Assembly: GCF_000422905.1 (NCBI RefSeq)
Contig: NZ_AUGY01000004.1
Coordinates: forward strand, 140,325-204,324
From: Paenibacillus alginolyticus DSM 5050 = NBRC 15375
GTDB lineage: Bacteria; Bacillota; Bacilli; Paenibacillales; NBRC-103111
Length of the DNA stretch: 64,000 bases
Direction of reading: 5' to 3'
Below are positions 17,317 through 27,742 of the stretch, piece after piece. Under the pieces are notes generated by a model. It was not told the origin of the DNA. It did not search any database and saw only the letters and a list, made by a program, of their open reading frames with translations. The first letter of the stretch is position 1. Every line of letters begins with the position of its first letter. The translations under genes were made by a program, and so were the position numbers.

Positions 17317-18357
17317 ATGGAACTTAAAATAGCGCTGCTTGGATTTGGAGTCGTCGGGCAAGGTCTGACGGAAATTTTGGAAGAGAAGAGTAAATCTTTG
17401 GCAGGGGATACAGGCTTTCAAGCTAAAATTGTGGCGATTTCGGATATGATGAAAGGCTCTATCTACAATCCTGACGGTTTGAATGCAGCGGAAGCTCTTC
17501 GGGCTGTTAAAGAAACGGGGAAGCTGGATGCTTATCCCGATGAGCCAGGTCTAATCAGGGGTTGGGATAGCTTTAAGACGATACAAGAAACGAATGCGGA
17601 TACGATTGTTGAGCTTACATTCACTGATGTACGCACAGGCCAGCCAGCAATTGATCATTGTCGTGCTGCATTTGAATGTAAGAAGCATGTCGTAATGAGC
17701 AATAAAGGCCCCGTCGCTTTGGCCTATCAGGAGCTGTCTGAACTGGCGCGCAAAAACGGTGTTCGTTGGGGCTATGAAGGTACCGTCATGAGCGGAACGC
17801 CGGCGCTTAGAATGCCGATTACTTCTCTGGCGGGCAATCGCATTGATGAGATTAAGGGGATTTTGAACGGGACGACGAACTACATGCTCACCCAAATGGA
17901 AGCGGGTATGAGCTATGATGAGGCTTTGGCGGAGGCACAGGCGCTCGGTTATGCCGAGGCCGACCCGACAAGTGATGTAGAGGGCTACGATGCACAGTAT
18001 AAAATCACTATTTTGAGCAATATCGTTATGAATATGCCGCTCAAGAGGGAGGATGTCGTCTGCGAAGGGATCAGCAAGCTGACCCAAGCGGATATTCAAA
18101 AGGCAAAATCAGAAGGGAAACGATGGAAGCTAATCGCCAAATGCTACCGGGAAGGCGACCGTCTTTTGGCAAAAGTGGGTCCTGAAGCGATTCCGCTTAC
18201 CGATCCGCTCGCCGATGTCGGTGGAGCTCTGAATGCGATCACTTATTATTGTGATCTGGCAGGTCCAATCACACTGATGGGAGCCGGAGCCGGTCGTAAG
18301 GAAACAGGCTTCTCGATTCTGATTGATTTGATTAATATTCACCGCAGTCAGTTGTAG
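17317..18357 (+). CDS. Homoserine dehydrogenase (probably catabolic)
   Basis: This 346-residue enzyme interconverts L-homoserine and L-aspartate 4-semialdehyde with NAD(P). The nucleotide-binding loop is LGFGVVGQG (8-15); other motifs are VVMSNKGPVA and ILNGTTNYML, and the homoserine-binding domain shows EADPTSDVEGYDAQYK. It lacks the C-terminal ACT domain that gives feedback control in biosynthetic Hom proteins, which suits a catabolic role. It starts 15 bp after the PLP enzyme. No threonine or methionine biosynthesis genes are beside it. Running in the oxidative direction it would feed the aldehyde dehydrogenase next door (inference). Confidence 0.88.
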   Translation: MELKIALLGFGVVGQGLTEILEEKSKSLAGDTGFQAKIVAISDMMKGSIYNPDGLNAAEALRAVKETGKLDAYPDEPGLIRGWDSFKTIQETNADTIVELTFTDVRTGQPAIDHCRAAFECKKHVVMSNKGPVALAYQELSELARKNGVRWGYEGTVMSGTPALRMPITSLAGNRIDEIKGILNGTTNYMLTQMEAGMSYDEALAEAQALGYAEADPTSDVEGYDAQYKITILSNIVMNMPLKREDVVCEGISKLTQADIQKAKSEGKRWKLIAKCYREGDRLLAKVGPEAIPLTDPLADVGGALNAITYYCDLAGPITLMGAGAGRKETGFSILIDLINIHRSQL

Positions 18358-18404
18358 TCCAGACGATCAAACGAACTAATCAAACCTAGGGAGAGGTGTA
18401 AAAT

Positions 18405-19850
18405 ATGATTATGGAAACGATGATAAAGAATAACAAGATGTTTTTAGCTGGGCAATGGGTACTTCGGGAGAACACAATGGAGGTTTGCGATCCTCAGGAT
18501 AACCGGTTGATCGCGACAGTGCCTGCTGCTTCCATAGTGGATATGGCGTTCGCTATCGAAGAGGCTCAAGAAGGGTTTCGTATTTGCTCCGAGCTGCCGA
18601 CACATGAACGCATTGCTATCCTCCAAAGGGCTGCCGACTGGGTAGACGGGCATAAGGAGGCGTACGCTCTCACGATTGCCTCCGAAGGAAGCAAGACGAT
18701 CAAGGAAGCACGGAAAGAAGTAAGAAGGTGCGTTGAAACTTTGCGGATCAGTGCGGAGGAAGCAAGACGCTTAAATGGAGAGACAATTCCTTTTGATCAA
18801 ATGCCCGGAAGTGAGAATCGGTTCGGCTACTATTACCGTTCCCCGATCGGTATTATTGGCGCCATTACGCCGTTTAATGATCCTTTGAATCTCGTTGCCC
18901 ATAAAGTGGGCCCAGCCATCGCTGCGGGCAATGCGATTATCGTGAAGCCAGCGCCAGCCACGCCATTAAGCGCACTTATGTTGGCGGAAGCGTTCGACAA
19001 GGCGGGTCTGCCAGCTAAAGTCTTGTCTGTGATCACAGGCAATGCAAGTGAAATCGGCGATGTGCTGGTGACGCACCCGTATGTAAGAATGATCTCTTTC
19101 ACAGGTGGACTGAAGACAGGCAAAGCAATTATGCAAAAGGCAGGCCTGAAAAAAATGGGCATGGAGCTCGGCTCCAACTCGCCGGTTATCATTTTGAACG
19201 ATGCTGACATAAATGATGCTGTAGAATCCAACGTTTCCGGAGCTTTCTGGGCCGCTGGGCAAAACTGTCTAGGCGTACAGCGCATTTATGTGCAAGAGGA
19301 TGTTTATGAAGCGTTCGTAGCTCAATTCGTTGAGAAAACGAAGCAATATCGCGTTGGCAGCAAATTATCAGAAGATACAGATATGGGCCCGATGATCAAC
19401 GAAAGAGAAGCCAAGCGTGTGGAAAGCTGGGTGAATGAAGCGGTAGACCGCGGAGGGAAGCTGCTTTGCGGAGGGAAGCGGGACGGCGCTTTCTACGAGC
19501 CGACGGTTATGACAGACGTTCCGAAGGACTGCCGCTTGGTGAAGGAAGAGGTATTTGGTCCGGTCGTCACCATCTTTCGCGTAGCTGATCTGGATGAGGC
19601 GATTCTCGAAGCAAACAGTGTTGACTTTGGTCTGCAAGCGGGCATATTCAGCCGGGATATTGAAAAAGTATTCCATGCCGTGCGCAAGCTGGATGTCGGA
19701 GGCGTGATGGTGAATGACAGCTCGGATTACAGAATCGACGCGATGCCGTTTGGCGGAGTGAAAGGCTCGGGAATCGGCAGAGAAGGCGTGAAATTCGCCC
19801 TTCAGGAAATGACGGAGCCGAAAGTTGTTTGCATCAGGATGTCCCGCTAA
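18405..19850 (+). CDS. NAD(P)-dependent aldehyde dehydrogenase; probable aspartate-semialdehyde oxidation
   Basis: This 481-residue ALDH-superfamily enzyme has catalytic Cys288 in AAGQNCLGV and general base Glu254 in MELGSNSP. Other motifs are the cofactor site ITPFNDPLNLVAHK and SFTGGLKTGKA, and the closing PFGGVKGSGIGREG. It is closest in style to semialdehyde/lactaldehyde dehydrogenases. It is not the phosphorylating Asd enzyme of biosynthesis. Placed between homoserine dehydrogenase and aspartate ammonia-lyase, it most likely oxidises aspartate 4-semialdehyde to aspartate (inference from order). GGGAGAGG precedes the ATG. Confidence 0.85.
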   Translation: MIMETMIKNNKMFLAGQWVLRENTMEVCDPQDNRLIATVPAASIVDMAFAIEEAQEGFRICSELPTHERIAILQRAADWVDGHKEAYALTIASEGSKTIKEARKEVRRCVETLRISAEEARRLNGETIPFDQMPGSENRFGYYYRSPIGIIGAITPFNDPLNLVAHKVGPAIAAGNAIIVKPAPATPLSALMLAEAFDKAGLPAKVLSVITGNASEIGDVLVTHPYVRMISFTGGLKTGKAIMQKAGLKKMGMELGSNSPVIILNDADINDAVESNVSGAFWAAGQNCLGVQRIYVQEDVYEAFVAQFVEKTKQYRVGSKLSEDTDMGPMINEREAKRVESWVNEAVDRGGKLLCGGKRDGAFYEPTVMTDVPKDCRLVKEEVFGPVVTIFRVADLDEAILEANSVDFGLQAGIFSRDIEKVFHAVRKLDVGGVMVNDSSDYRIDAMPFGGVKGSGIGREGVKFALQEMTEPKVVCIRMSR

Positions 19851-19889
19851 TAAATGGGCCAGACCCATTGGCTCTAGGAGAGAACAACT

Positions 19890-21335
19890 ATGTCGAATCG
19901 CATTGAGAAAGATTTCTTAGGTGAGAAAACGGTTCCCGATTGGGCATACTTCGGTATACAATCGATTCGAGCTACTGAAAATTTCCCTGTAACCGGAACC
20001 CCGGTCAGCAAGCACCTTATCCTGGCGTTGGCCCAAATCAAGAAAGCAGCTGCTTTAGCTAATATGGAGACGGACATGCTGCCGCAAAGAATTGGCGCTG
20101 TTATTGTACAAGCGGCCGAGGAAATCTGTGCAGGAAATTTGTTAGAACATTTTATCGTGGATGCGATTCAAGGTGGAGCAGGAACATCGATCAATATGAA
20201 CATGAATGAGGTGTTGGCGAATCGCGCGCTTGAGCTGCTGGGTAAAAAAAAGGGCGATTACTTTCATTGTTCTCCTAATAATCATGTGAATATGTCCCAA
20301 TCCACGAATGATACCGTTCCTACAGCCATTCGGATTGCTTCGTACCTTCTCTCCAAGGAATTAGTAGGTATCGTCGATGCGTTGGAAAAAGGACTTTATC
20401 GAAAAGCAGAGCAATTTGATGGGATTATCAAAATGGGGCGTACGCATTTACAAGATGCTGTCCCCATTCGTTTGGGGCAAGAATTTGGCGCTTATGCACG
20501 TGTCATTGGAAGGGACAAAGCGAGGATAATGGCTGCTGCCGATGGATTGCTAACGATTAATTTAGGAGCTACCGCCATCGGTACTGGACTTAACGCCAAC
20601 CCTAAGTATATTGAGCTGGCGTCAAGGTATTTGGCCGAGCTGACAGGAATTCCCTTAACTCACGCCGATGATTTTGTAGATGCCACACAGAATACGGATG
20701 CCTACACAGCGCTGTCCTCTTCACTTAAAATCATGTCCGTAAATTTATCGAAAATTTGTAATGATATCCGTTTCATGGCCTCAGGACCAAGGGCGGGGCT
20801 AAGCGAAATTCATCTCCCGCCAAGACAGCCAGGGTCATCGATCATGCCGGGTAAGGTCAATCCGGTAATGCCCGAAATGATGAATCAAATTGCTTTTCAA
20901 GTGATGGGCAATGACCATACGATTTGCTTGGCGGCGGAAGCTGGTCAGCTTGAGCTTAATGTCATGGGGCCCGTCATGGCTGCTAATTTGTTGCAATCCC
21001 TGCTAATCTTAAATAACGGATTGACCGTCTTCTTACGCTTCGCGGTGGATGGCATTCAGGCTAATGAGGAAGGATGCAAAGCTCATGTGGACAAAAGCTT
21101 TGGCATCATAACCGCGCTAAATCCTCACCTGGGTTATGAAACCGCTAGCCGAATCGTTAAAGAAGCGCTTCAATCTGGACAGACGATTAAGGAAATCTGT
21201 TTGGAACGCCAGCTAATGACTGTTGAAGAGCTGGAAGAGATATTAAATCCTTATGAAATGACAACGCCTGGTATTGCTGGGTTTCAATACCTTGAAAACT
21301 TGGATAAGGGAGCGAATCGACATGAGCAGCATTAG
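19890..21335 (+). CDS. aspA: Aspartate ammonia-lyase
   Basis: This 481-residue member of the fumarase/aspartase superfamily has the signature [10 protein letters not shown] at 315-324, plus [14 protein letters not shown] and [10 protein letters not shown]. It converts L-aspartate to fumarate and ammonia. Class II fumarases share these motifs, but the N-terminal [21 protein letters not shown] and the setting among aspartate-forming enzymes favour aspartase. It is the fourth operon gene. Its last 14 bp overlap the start of the permease gene. Confidence 0.88.
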   Translation: MSNRIEKDFLGEKTVPDWAYFGIQSIRATENFPVTGTPVSKHLILALAQIKKAAALANMETDMLPQRIGAVIVQAAEEICAGNLLEHFIVDAIQGGAGTSINMNMNEVLANRALELLGKKKGDYFHCSPNNHVNMSQSTNDTVPTAIRIASYLLSKELVGIVDALEKGLYRKAEQFDGIIKMGRTHLQDAVPIRLGQEFGAYARVIGRDKARIMAAADGLLTINLGATAIGTGLNANPKYIELASRYLAELTGIPLTHADDFVDATQNTDAYTALSSSLKIMSVNLSKICNDIRFMASGPRAGLSEIHLPPRQPGSSIMPGKVNPVMPEMMNQIAFQVMGNDHTICLAAEAGQLELNVMGPVMAANLLQSLLILNNGLTVFLRFAVDGIQANEEGCKAHVDKSFGIITALNPHLGYETASRIVKEALQSGQTIKEICLERQLMTVEELEEILNPYEMTTPGIAGFQYLENLDKGANRHEQH

Positions 21336-22725
21336 CGAAAGCGAACAAAATAGTTTGAAGCGTACGATGAAAAGCAGGCACTTATTTATGATTTCTCTTG
21401 GGGGCGTTATTGGAACAGGGCTTTTCTTAAGTACAGGTTATATCTTGAACCAAGCGGGACCTGGAGGGGCTATCCTCGCTTATTTGTTTGGCGGACTCAT
21501 TATGTATCTGGTCATGCTTTGTCTTGGAGAATTAAGCGTGGCTATGCCAATAACAGGCTCTTTCCCCGTATATGCTGCCAAATTTATAGGACCTGCAACC
21601 GGGTTTACGATTGGCTGGCTGTACTGGCTCACGTGGGTAGTCACGGTAGGCTCCGAGTTTACAGCGGCCGGCCTGCTGATGCAGCGATGGTTTCCTCATA
21701 TATCCGTATGGATATTCAGCGCAATATTTGCCGCCATACTGTTTATATTAAATGCAGTTACAGCCAAGTTTTTTGCTGAATCAGAGTTTTGGATTTCCGG
21801 CTTCAAGGTCATCGTCATTATTATGTTTATTGTGTTGGGTGGAGCAGCAATGTTCGGGTTCATCCCTATGGAAGGCCAATCGGCCCCGCTGCTGAGCAAT
21901 CTTATTAATAAAGGCGGACTATTTCCAAACGGTTTTCTTCCTGTGTTGTTCGTGATGATTTCGGTTAACTTTGCATTCTCAGGAACTGAATTGATCGGCG
22001 TTACTGCTGGTGAGACGGAAGATCCGGACAAAAGCATTCCGCGATCCATTCGGACGGTGGTGTGGCGCACACTGGTATTTTTTATCGGTGCAATCATCGT
22101 GCTCGCCGGTCTTATTCCCTGGCAGGAAGCCGGAGTTATTGAGAGTCCCTTCGTTCTCGTGTTTGACAAGATCGGGATTCCTTATGCCGCTGATATTATG
22201 AATTTTGTTATTCTAACGGCACTCTTGTCGGTAGGAAATTCGGGACTGTACGCTTCAACGCGCATGCTGTGGGCACTCTCCCAGGAAAAAATGGTCAGCC
22301 CATGGTTAGGAAAAATAACTTCGCGCGGTGTTCCGATGAATGCGCTTATTGTCAGTATGTTGGTTGCTTGCTTATCTTTACTCTCCAGCGTCATTGCTGC
22401 TGATACCGTTTATGTGGTGCTGATTGCTATTTCAGGCTTCGCCGTTGTCGCCGTGTGGATGGGCATTGTCGCTTCCCAATTCATGTTCCGCAGGCAATTT
22501 CTGAAAGAGGGTGGAAACCTTAAAGATCTGAAATACCGCACTCCGTTATATCCGGTTGTACCGATCGTTGCTTTCTTATTGTGCCTGGGCTCTTGCGTCG
22601 GTTTGTACTTTGACCCTGCCCAACGAATCGCTTTATATTGTGGAATTCCATTTGTGGCGCTTTGCTACTTGATTTATTATTTGAAAAATAGAACCGTGAA
22701 AGCGGAGCAGGGTGATTTAAGATGA
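21322..22725 (+). CDS. APC-family amino acid permease, RocE/RocC-like (arginine-type)
   Basis: This 467-residue permease has about 12 hydrophobic segments. Long stretches recall B. subtilis RocE/RocC arginine-ornithine permeases from memory: [57 protein letters not shown] and GLYASTRML. An in-frame start at 21274 exists, but AAGGGAG before the ATG at 21322 fixes the start inside the aspA end. By family it imports a cationic amino acid with protons. Canavanine enters cells through arginine permeases, so a RocE-like protein beside this pathway supports canavanine as the substrate (inference). It overlaps the malic enzyme gene by 4 bp (ATGA). Confidence 0.88.
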   Translation: MSSISESEQNSLKRTMKSRHLFMISLGGVIGTGLFLSTGYILNQAGPGGAILAYLFGGLIMYLVMLCLGELSVAMPITGSFPVYAAKFIGPATGFTIGWLYWLTWVVTVGSEFTAAGLLMQRWFPHISVWIFSAIFAAILFILNAVTAKFFAESEFWISGFKVIVIIMFIVLGGAAMFGFIPMEGQSAPLLSNLINKGGLFPNGFLPVLFVMISVNFAFSGTELIGVTAGETEDPDKSIPRSIRTVVWRTLVFFIGAIIVLAGLIPWQEAGVIESPFVLVFDKIGIPYAADIMNFVILTALLSVGNSGLYASTRMLWALSQEKMVSPWLGKITSRGVPMNALIVSMLVACLSLLSSVIAADTVYVVLIAISGFAVVAVWMGIVASQFMFRRQFLKEGGNLKDLKYRTPLYPVVPIVAFLLCLGSCVGLYFDPAQRIALYCGIPFVALCYLIYYLKNRTVKAEQGDLR

Positions 22726-24185
22726 CTGGAGCTGCAAGCGGAAGTACAAGCATTGTGATACGTCTTGAAATTGTCAAGGAACTGGTAAGCTTCGGCCAGA
22801 TTGCCACTGCTATTGGCGATGCCGGAGGAGATGTTGTTGCCATTGATGTAGCGCAGTCAAGTAAAGCGAGGACAATTCGAGATATTACGGTTCAAATAAA
22901 TGATCACCAGCAATCCGATCTTATTGTAAACGCTGTCAGTGAATTGCCAGGCATCCAAGTGATACATGTATCTGATCAAACATTTCTAGTTCACTTAGGC
23001 GGTAAGATTGAAACCGTGCCGAAGATTCCGATCAAGAACCGGGATGATCTGTCTCGGGTTTATACACCGGGAGTGGCCCGAGTCTGTATGGCTATTCATG
23101 AAGATCCCAAAAAAGCGTATTCGCTCACAATCAAGCGGAACACGGTAGCTGTTGTTTCGGATGGTTCCGCTGTACTCGGACTCGGCAACATTGGTCCTGA
23201 AGCTGCGATGCCGGTGATGGAAGGGAAAGCCATGCTTTTTAAGCAAATGGCTGATGTTGATGCGTTCCCGATATGCCTGCGAACGCAGGATACGGAGGAA
23301 ATTATCCGTATCGTCAAAGCGCTTGCTCCGACTTTCGGCGGCATTAATCTGGAGGATATATCTTCCCCGCGCTGCTTTGAAATCGAGCAGAGGCTGGTCG
23401 AGGAACTTGATATTCCTGTCTTTCACGATGACCAGCACGGTACGGCTGTCGTTCTGCTGGCAGGTTTACTGAACGCCGTCAAGGTCGTGAAGAAGGAGCT
23501 AAGCCGCTGCAAGGTAGTCGTATGCGGTATTGGCGCAGCTGGGATCGCTTGCACCAAAATGCTGCTGGCCTCAGGCGTCGTGAACATAATTGGCGTGGAT
23601 CGTGAAGGCGCCATTGTGCGGGGGGAGACGTATAACAATCCGGCCTGGCAGTGGTATGCCGATCACACGAATCCTGAAAGACAGAGCGGAACCTTGAGCG
23701 AAGTCATCAGCGGAGCCGATGTTTTTATTGGCCTTTCCGGACCTAAAGTGCTCAGCGTTGAAGATGTGAAAAAGATGGCGCAGGATCCCATCGTATTCGC
23801 TATGGCGAATCCGACACCGGAAATCGCACCAGAGGAAGCCGAGTCGTATGTCCGCGTTATGGCGACAGGCAGGTCGGACTACCCGAACCAGATCAATAAT
23901 GTGCTTTGCTTCCCAGGCTTGTTCCGCGGTGTGCTGGACTGCCGGGCATCGAGAATTACCGAGGAAATGAAGCTGGTAGCGGCAAAGGCTATTGCCTCGG
24001 TCGTCAGCGAAGAGGAACTTAACGAATACTACATTATACCGAGTGTTTTTAATCAAATGGTCGTTGAGAAGGTGCGCGAAGCCGTTATTTCTGCTGCGTA
24101 TCAATCTGGAGTGGCAAGACGGAATAAGGGATGGGAACCCGCGAAAGAAGCCGCTGTTCTGTCATCCAGCGGAGGGCTTGCATGA
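22722..24185 (+). CDS. Malic enzyme with N-terminal ACT domain
   Basis: This 487-residue NAD(P)-dependent malate oxidoreductase converts malate to pyruvate and CO2. An ACT-like domain at about 8-82 comes first, as in several Bacillus-type malic enzymes. The catalytic domain reads [31 protein letters not shown] and [11 protein letters not shown], followed by the NAD-binding region [12 protein letters not shown]. It overlaps the permease start by 4 bp. After aspartase makes fumarate and a housekeeping fumarase makes malate, this enzyme would give pyruvate, completing the route from homoserine to central metabolism. Confidence 0.92.
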   Translation: MTGAASGSTSIVIRLEIVKELVSFGQIATAIGDAGGDVVAIDVAQSSKARTIRDITVQINDHQQSDLIVNAVSELPGIQVIHVSDQTFLVHLGGKIETVPKIPIKNRDDLSRVYTPGVARVCMAIHEDPKKAYSLTIKRNTVAVVSDGSAVLGLGNIGPEAAMPVMEGKAMLFKQMADVDAFPICLRTQDTEEIIRIVKALAPTFGGINLEDISSPRCFEIEQRLVEELDIPVFHDDQHGTAVVLLAGLLNAVKVVKKELSRCKVVVCGIGAAGIACTKMLLASGVVNIIGVDREGAIVRGETYNNPAWQWYADHTNPERQSGTLSEVISGADVFIGLSGPKVLSVEDVKKMAQDPIVFAMANPTPEIAPEEAESYVRVMATGRSDYPNQINNVLCFPGLFRGVLDCRASRITEEMKLVAAKAIASVVSEEELNEYYIIPSVFNQMVVEKVREAVISAAYQSGVARRNKGWEPAKEAAVLSSSGGLA

Positions 24186-25020
24186 ATGAGCATTTGAAAA
24201 ATGGAGCCGCCATATTCGCTGGTTCAGCAATCATGGGCTTTGGTATCAACTATTTCAATACGGCTAATGGGCTGGCTGAAGGGGGCATTACGGGAGTCAG
24301 CTTATTGCTGAAATATATGTTCGGTTGGGAAACGGGAATTACGAATTTTTTGCTGAACCTTCCGCTTTTTTTCATAGGCTGGAAAGTGTTGGGTCGAAGA
24401 TCATTCGCATATACCATCTTTGCAACACTGATGTTTTCGCTCTTTGTCTACGTATTCAGAAACATTCATTTTGTAATGAATGATCTCCTTTTAGCTTCCT
24501 TATACGCAGGCGTTACTTTGGGGGTAGGCCTAGGCATCGTCTTTCGCTTTGGGGGGACAAGTGGTGGTACAGATATTCTCGCTCAGATGCTGAAAAAATA
24601 TTTGGGCTGGCCCATCGGGAGAAGTGTGTTTATCTTTGACAGCTTTACGATTATCCTCTCTCTCATCTACTTGGATAGAGAGCGATGTACACGATCGTGG
24701 CTGTCTTCGTAGGCTCCAGAGTGATCGATTACGTGCTGGAAGGAACGGGAAAAGGTAAAGCGGCCATCATCGTGAGCCAGCATGCGGAAGAAATATCAAA
24801 CCGGATCCATGCCGAGATGGAAAGAGGCACTACTTTTTTCTACGGAAAGGGCGGTTACAGCAACACGGATAGAAAAATCATTTACTGTGTAGTTAGCCGT
24901 TCGGAAGTGGGCAGGCTGAAAAAGCTGGTGCATGCCATAGACCGGCTAGCTTTTGTTACGGTGAATGATGTATTTGAAGTGTTTGGAGAAGGCTTCAATA
25001 GGATGCAGGAAAAGGCATGA
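24182..25020 (+). pseudogene. YitT-family membrane protein, split by a frameshift
   Basis: The ATG at 24182 overlaps the malic enzyme stop (ATGA), so this is the last coupled operon gene. The first frame reads SAIMGFGINYFNTANGLAEGG and GGTSGGTDILAQML, typical YitT/DUF161 membrane repeats. Near 24675-24690 one base is missing: the frame ends at 24712, while VAVFVGSRVIDYVLEGTGKG and the C-terminal DUF2179 domain continue in another frame to 25020. The protein (about 278 residues) is otherwise fully preserved, so the shift may be recent or a sequencing error. YitT function is not settled. Confidence 0.85.
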
Positions 25021-25123
25021 ACATGAAGATTGCTTCTTTGAGAAAAAATGAAAAGAGGAGGCAGGCAAGGTTAATTGACTATTTTTTACCAACCTTATGG
25101 TCGGACAACTCTTGCTGTTTATC

Positions 25124-26062
25124 ATGAATCCAATAGAAAACATTCTTAAAGATTTTTCTGTCATGATTTTGGATGGCGCATTATCAACTGAGATGGAACG
25201 CCGTGGCTGTGATATTAACGACTCACTTTGGTCTGCAAAAATGCTGATGGAAAACCCTGAAATCATTGGTCAGGTACATATAGATTACTTTGCTGCCGGG
25301 GCTGACTGTGCAATTACTTCAAGTTACCAGGCAACTGTTGAAGGTTTTGTCCGACGAGGTTTAAGCGAAACCGAAGCGCTTAGGCTTATTAAGATATCAG
25401 TGGAAATTGCGGTAAAAGCAAGGGATAATTTTTGGGATAACTTGGTGGAAAAAACAAAAAGACCACGACCGATAGTAGCCGCTTCCGTTGGTCCATACGG
25501 TGCTTATCTGGCAGATGGGTCTGAGTACCGTGGAGACTACAAACTAACTGAAAACGAGCTTATAGAATTTCATCGACCACGTGTTAAGGCTCTGATAGAC
25601 GCCGGCGCAGATATACTTGCTTGTGAAACCATACCATGCCTGATGGAAGCTAGAGGAATAGTCCGATTGCTGAAGGAATTTCCTGGAGTTTACGGATGGA
25701 TTAGTTTCAGTGCAAAAAACGACCTACAAATAAGTAATGGGGATCTTATTGCCGATTGTGCTGATTGGCTGAACGGTCATGATCAAGTGGCGGCAGTTGG
25801 CGTAAATTGCACACCTCCACAATATATTCCTTCTCTGATTAGTGAAATCCGAAGAAAAACAGATAAACCTATTGTTGTTTATCCAAATTCCGGTGAGCAG
25901 TATGAGGCAAGTACACGCAGTTGGAAGGGCGCTTCAACTAACGAAAGTTTTGGCTGCGGCGCCCGAAGTTGGTACGAACTTGGTGCCAGGTTGATAGGCG
26001 GTTGTTGTCGTACTACTCCTGAAGATATCAAATCCGTAGAAGCTTGGGTTAGAAACATATAA
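25124..26062 (+). CDS. mmuM: Homocysteine S-methyltransferase
   Basis: This 312-residue zinc enzyme transfers a methyl group, usually from S-methylmethionine, to homocysteine to make methionine. Its motifs are ILDGALSTEMERRGCD, GVNCTPP and the zinc-binding GGCCRTTPEDI near the C-terminus. The frame is open from 25097, but MNPIENIL at 25124 is the more usual beginning; no strong ribosome site decides it. It follows the amino-acid operon by about 100 bp in the same direction and could be read through from it. Confidence 0.85.
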   Translation: MNPIENILKDFSVMILDGALSTEMERRGCDINDSLWSAKMLMENPEIIGQVHIDYFAAGADCAITSSYQATVEGFVRRGLSETEALRLIKISVEIAVKARDNFWDNLVEKTKRPRPIVAASVGPYGAYLADGSEYRGDYKLTENELIEFHRPRVKALIDAGADILACETIPCLMEARGIVRLLKEFPGVYGWISFSAKNDLQISNGDLIADCADWLNGHDQVAAVGVNCTPPQYIPSLISEIRRKTDKPIVVYPNSGEQYEASTRSWKGASTNESFGCGARSWYELGARLIGGCCRTTPEDIKSVEAWVRNI

Positions 26063-26191
26063 AATTGTTTTGATGAAATAGCGATATTTTCGCCGTCATA
26101 CAATTCATCCCATCATTAGTATAAACAAGAAAGTGAAGAGATCACCTTAGTTGAAATCCCCGATAAGAGAGGCGAGGATATCAATTAAGGT

Positions 26192-26459
26192 GATTTTTAC
26201 GTTGCTTCGTATTCACAACCTCAAAAAATTCGACAATACAGGGGAAGATTTGGAGGATTTAATCTCCATCGTGACGATTGGATTGATTAAAGCCATCGAG
26301 TCATTCTCGCCGAACAAAGGAACGAAGCTCGCGACGTTTGCGGCTCGCTGCATCGAGAACGAGATCCTTATGCATCTTCGATCGCTGAAGAAAACGCGCA
26401 AGGATGTGTCCCTGCATGATCCCATCGGAACGGACAAAGAGGGGAATGAAATAACGCTG
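26192..26459 (+). pseudogene. sigK (sporulation sigma-K) fragment, copy 1
   Basis: The translation [56 protein letters not shown] and [12 protein letters not shown] is the central part of sigma-K (region 2). The gene's 5' part (pro-sequence) and its 3' half (regions 3-4) are missing. Homology starts at TTTACGTTG and stops after ATAACGCT, where unrelated DNA begins. Two more partial copies lie at 36368 and 42129 and begin at the same place. It cannot make a working sigma factor. Confidence 0.85.
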
Positions 26460-26839
26460 AGGCTTCAAACCGATTATCTTGACATGCTATTTTGCATGAC
26501 ATTGAGTTTGTGCCCTTCGCTGAAGTGTCGGAAGGAGCTTTTTATGCTCGGGAGAGTTTGAAGCGCTCCAGCAAAAATTAGGTTCTACGAAGTTTACGGT
26601 TTACCATTGTCCGTTTTCGAGAAAACGATTAATTACTTTCATAGTCGGAACGCGACCAGTGAAGATTTTCATATATTTCGACCGAATCGTCTTACGTCAA
26701 AGTTGACCTTGCGATATGCACGGTTTCCTCAGTACTACCAATGGATGCGAAAAGCCTGCTGTTCTTATAAGCAGGCTCTTCTTAATAAGCTTCGGTGAGT
26801 AATATTACAATAATTTGCTCTTGAGATACTTTCACATTT
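26460..26839. other. Intergenic debris, no gene recognised
   Basis: Short open frames (for example [18 protein letters not shown] at about 26548) look like coding scraps but I cannot name them. The only clear structure is the hairpin at 26752-26782. Confidence 0.4.
26752..26782. terminator. Terminator-like hairpin before the AraC gene end
   Basis: AGCCTGCT pairs with AGCAGGCT around a 9-base loop. CTTCTT follows on the + strand and TTTTCG on the - strand. It could end - strand transcription from the AraC gene at 26840. Confidence 0.6.
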
Positions 26840-27742
26840 CTATGTCATGTTGTCTATTTTGAAGCTAATTTCTTTAACTACTTTTCTTCGATATAGGCCT
26901 GGGGTAACGCCAGTAAACTTCTTAAATAACTTATGAAAATAAGGTAAGCTCTCATAACCGCAATTGTGGGCGATCGTATCAATACCTAAGTCAGTAGTTA
27001 GGAGCAGCTCCTTTGCAGTTGAAATCCGCTTGGCATTCACATAGTCGGTGATGTTCATCCCGGTTAGTTGTTTAAACACCCTGGATAAATGAGCGGCTGA
27101 GACTGAAGTGTGCTTAGCCAAATACGAAAGTCCAGCGATTTGCTCAGTGTGAAACTGATCCAAGTGTTGCAGGATGTTTAGTAACCAGGAGGGGCCGACA
27201 TTGGACGCTGCCAGTTGATGATGGGATTCTTTTAATATCAACCGATTAATGCTGATCAGAAGGCTATTTAACTGCAGTTGAATTGCGTATCTAAAACCAG
27301 CTTCGTGTTGTTCTAATTCTTCATGCATTTGTTTGAGTTTTTCTTCGAGATGAGGGCGCATGGCTGGTGGGACAACAAGCTTATAGCTCTTATATTTCCG
27401 GGCTCGGTCAAAAGCTTGCATATTCGTAAACGAATCACCAGCTGAATAGTGTCCGATCAGTTGCGGATCAAAAAAGACAGCAGTGGCAGTAATTGGAGAT
27501 TCAGAATCTGGCAATGCCTGATGAATGGTATTGCCAGGAATGATGAAGAGATCTCCTTCATTCATCTCATAGAGCATTTGGTTTAAGAAAAACGTACCTT
27601 TTCCACTATAAACATAAACTAATTCAAAGCGATCATGAAGATGCTCTGGTAGTTCACGATTTGGTGTCTTTTTGTCCTTAAATACGATGTCAAATGGCAA
27701 GAGGTGGTCGTTAATAAAGTTTTTTATTAGCGGTTTTTGCAT
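26840..27742 (-). CDS. AraC-family regulator with cupin sensor
   Basis: This 300-residue one-component regulator has an N-terminal cupin-like sugar-binding domain (about 10-160), with LPEHLHDRFELVYVYSGKG and FIIPGNTIHQ. The C-terminal AraC HTH (about 190-290) shows GLSYLAKHTSVSAAHLSRVF and DTIAHNCGYESLPYFHKLFK. It is divergent from the UxaA-like dehydratase gene (270 bp between starts), so it is the likely regulator of that gene and the aldo/keto reductase. Confidence 0.88.
   Translation of the reverse strand: MQKPLIKNFINDHLLPFDIVFKDKKTPNRELPEHLHDRFELVYVYSGKGTFFLNQMLYEMNEGDLFIIPGNTIHQALPDSESPITATAVFFDPQLIGHYSAGDSFTNMQAFDRARKYKSYKLVVPPAMRPHLEEKLKQMHEELEQHEAGFRYAIQLQLNSLLISINRLILKESHHQLAASNVGPSWLLNILQHLDQFHTEQIAGLSYLAKHTSVSAAHLSRVFKQLTGMNITDYVNAKRISTAKELLLTTDLGIDTIAHNCGYESLPYFHKLFKKFTGVTPGLYRRKVVKEISFKIDNMT

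Noticed and set aside
26100..26190. Open frame ending [17 protein letters not shown] just before sigK copy 1, possibly a protein C-terminus.
   Set aside because: Only about 20 codons after a stop, no family recognised.
26451..26465. sigK copy 1 ends close to AATGA, the core sequence I recall for skin-element recombination in B. subtilis sigK.
   Set aside because: Homology with the other copies runs on for nine more bases (AATAACGCT) past AATGA, so the break is not at that core. No skin-type recombinase is present either.
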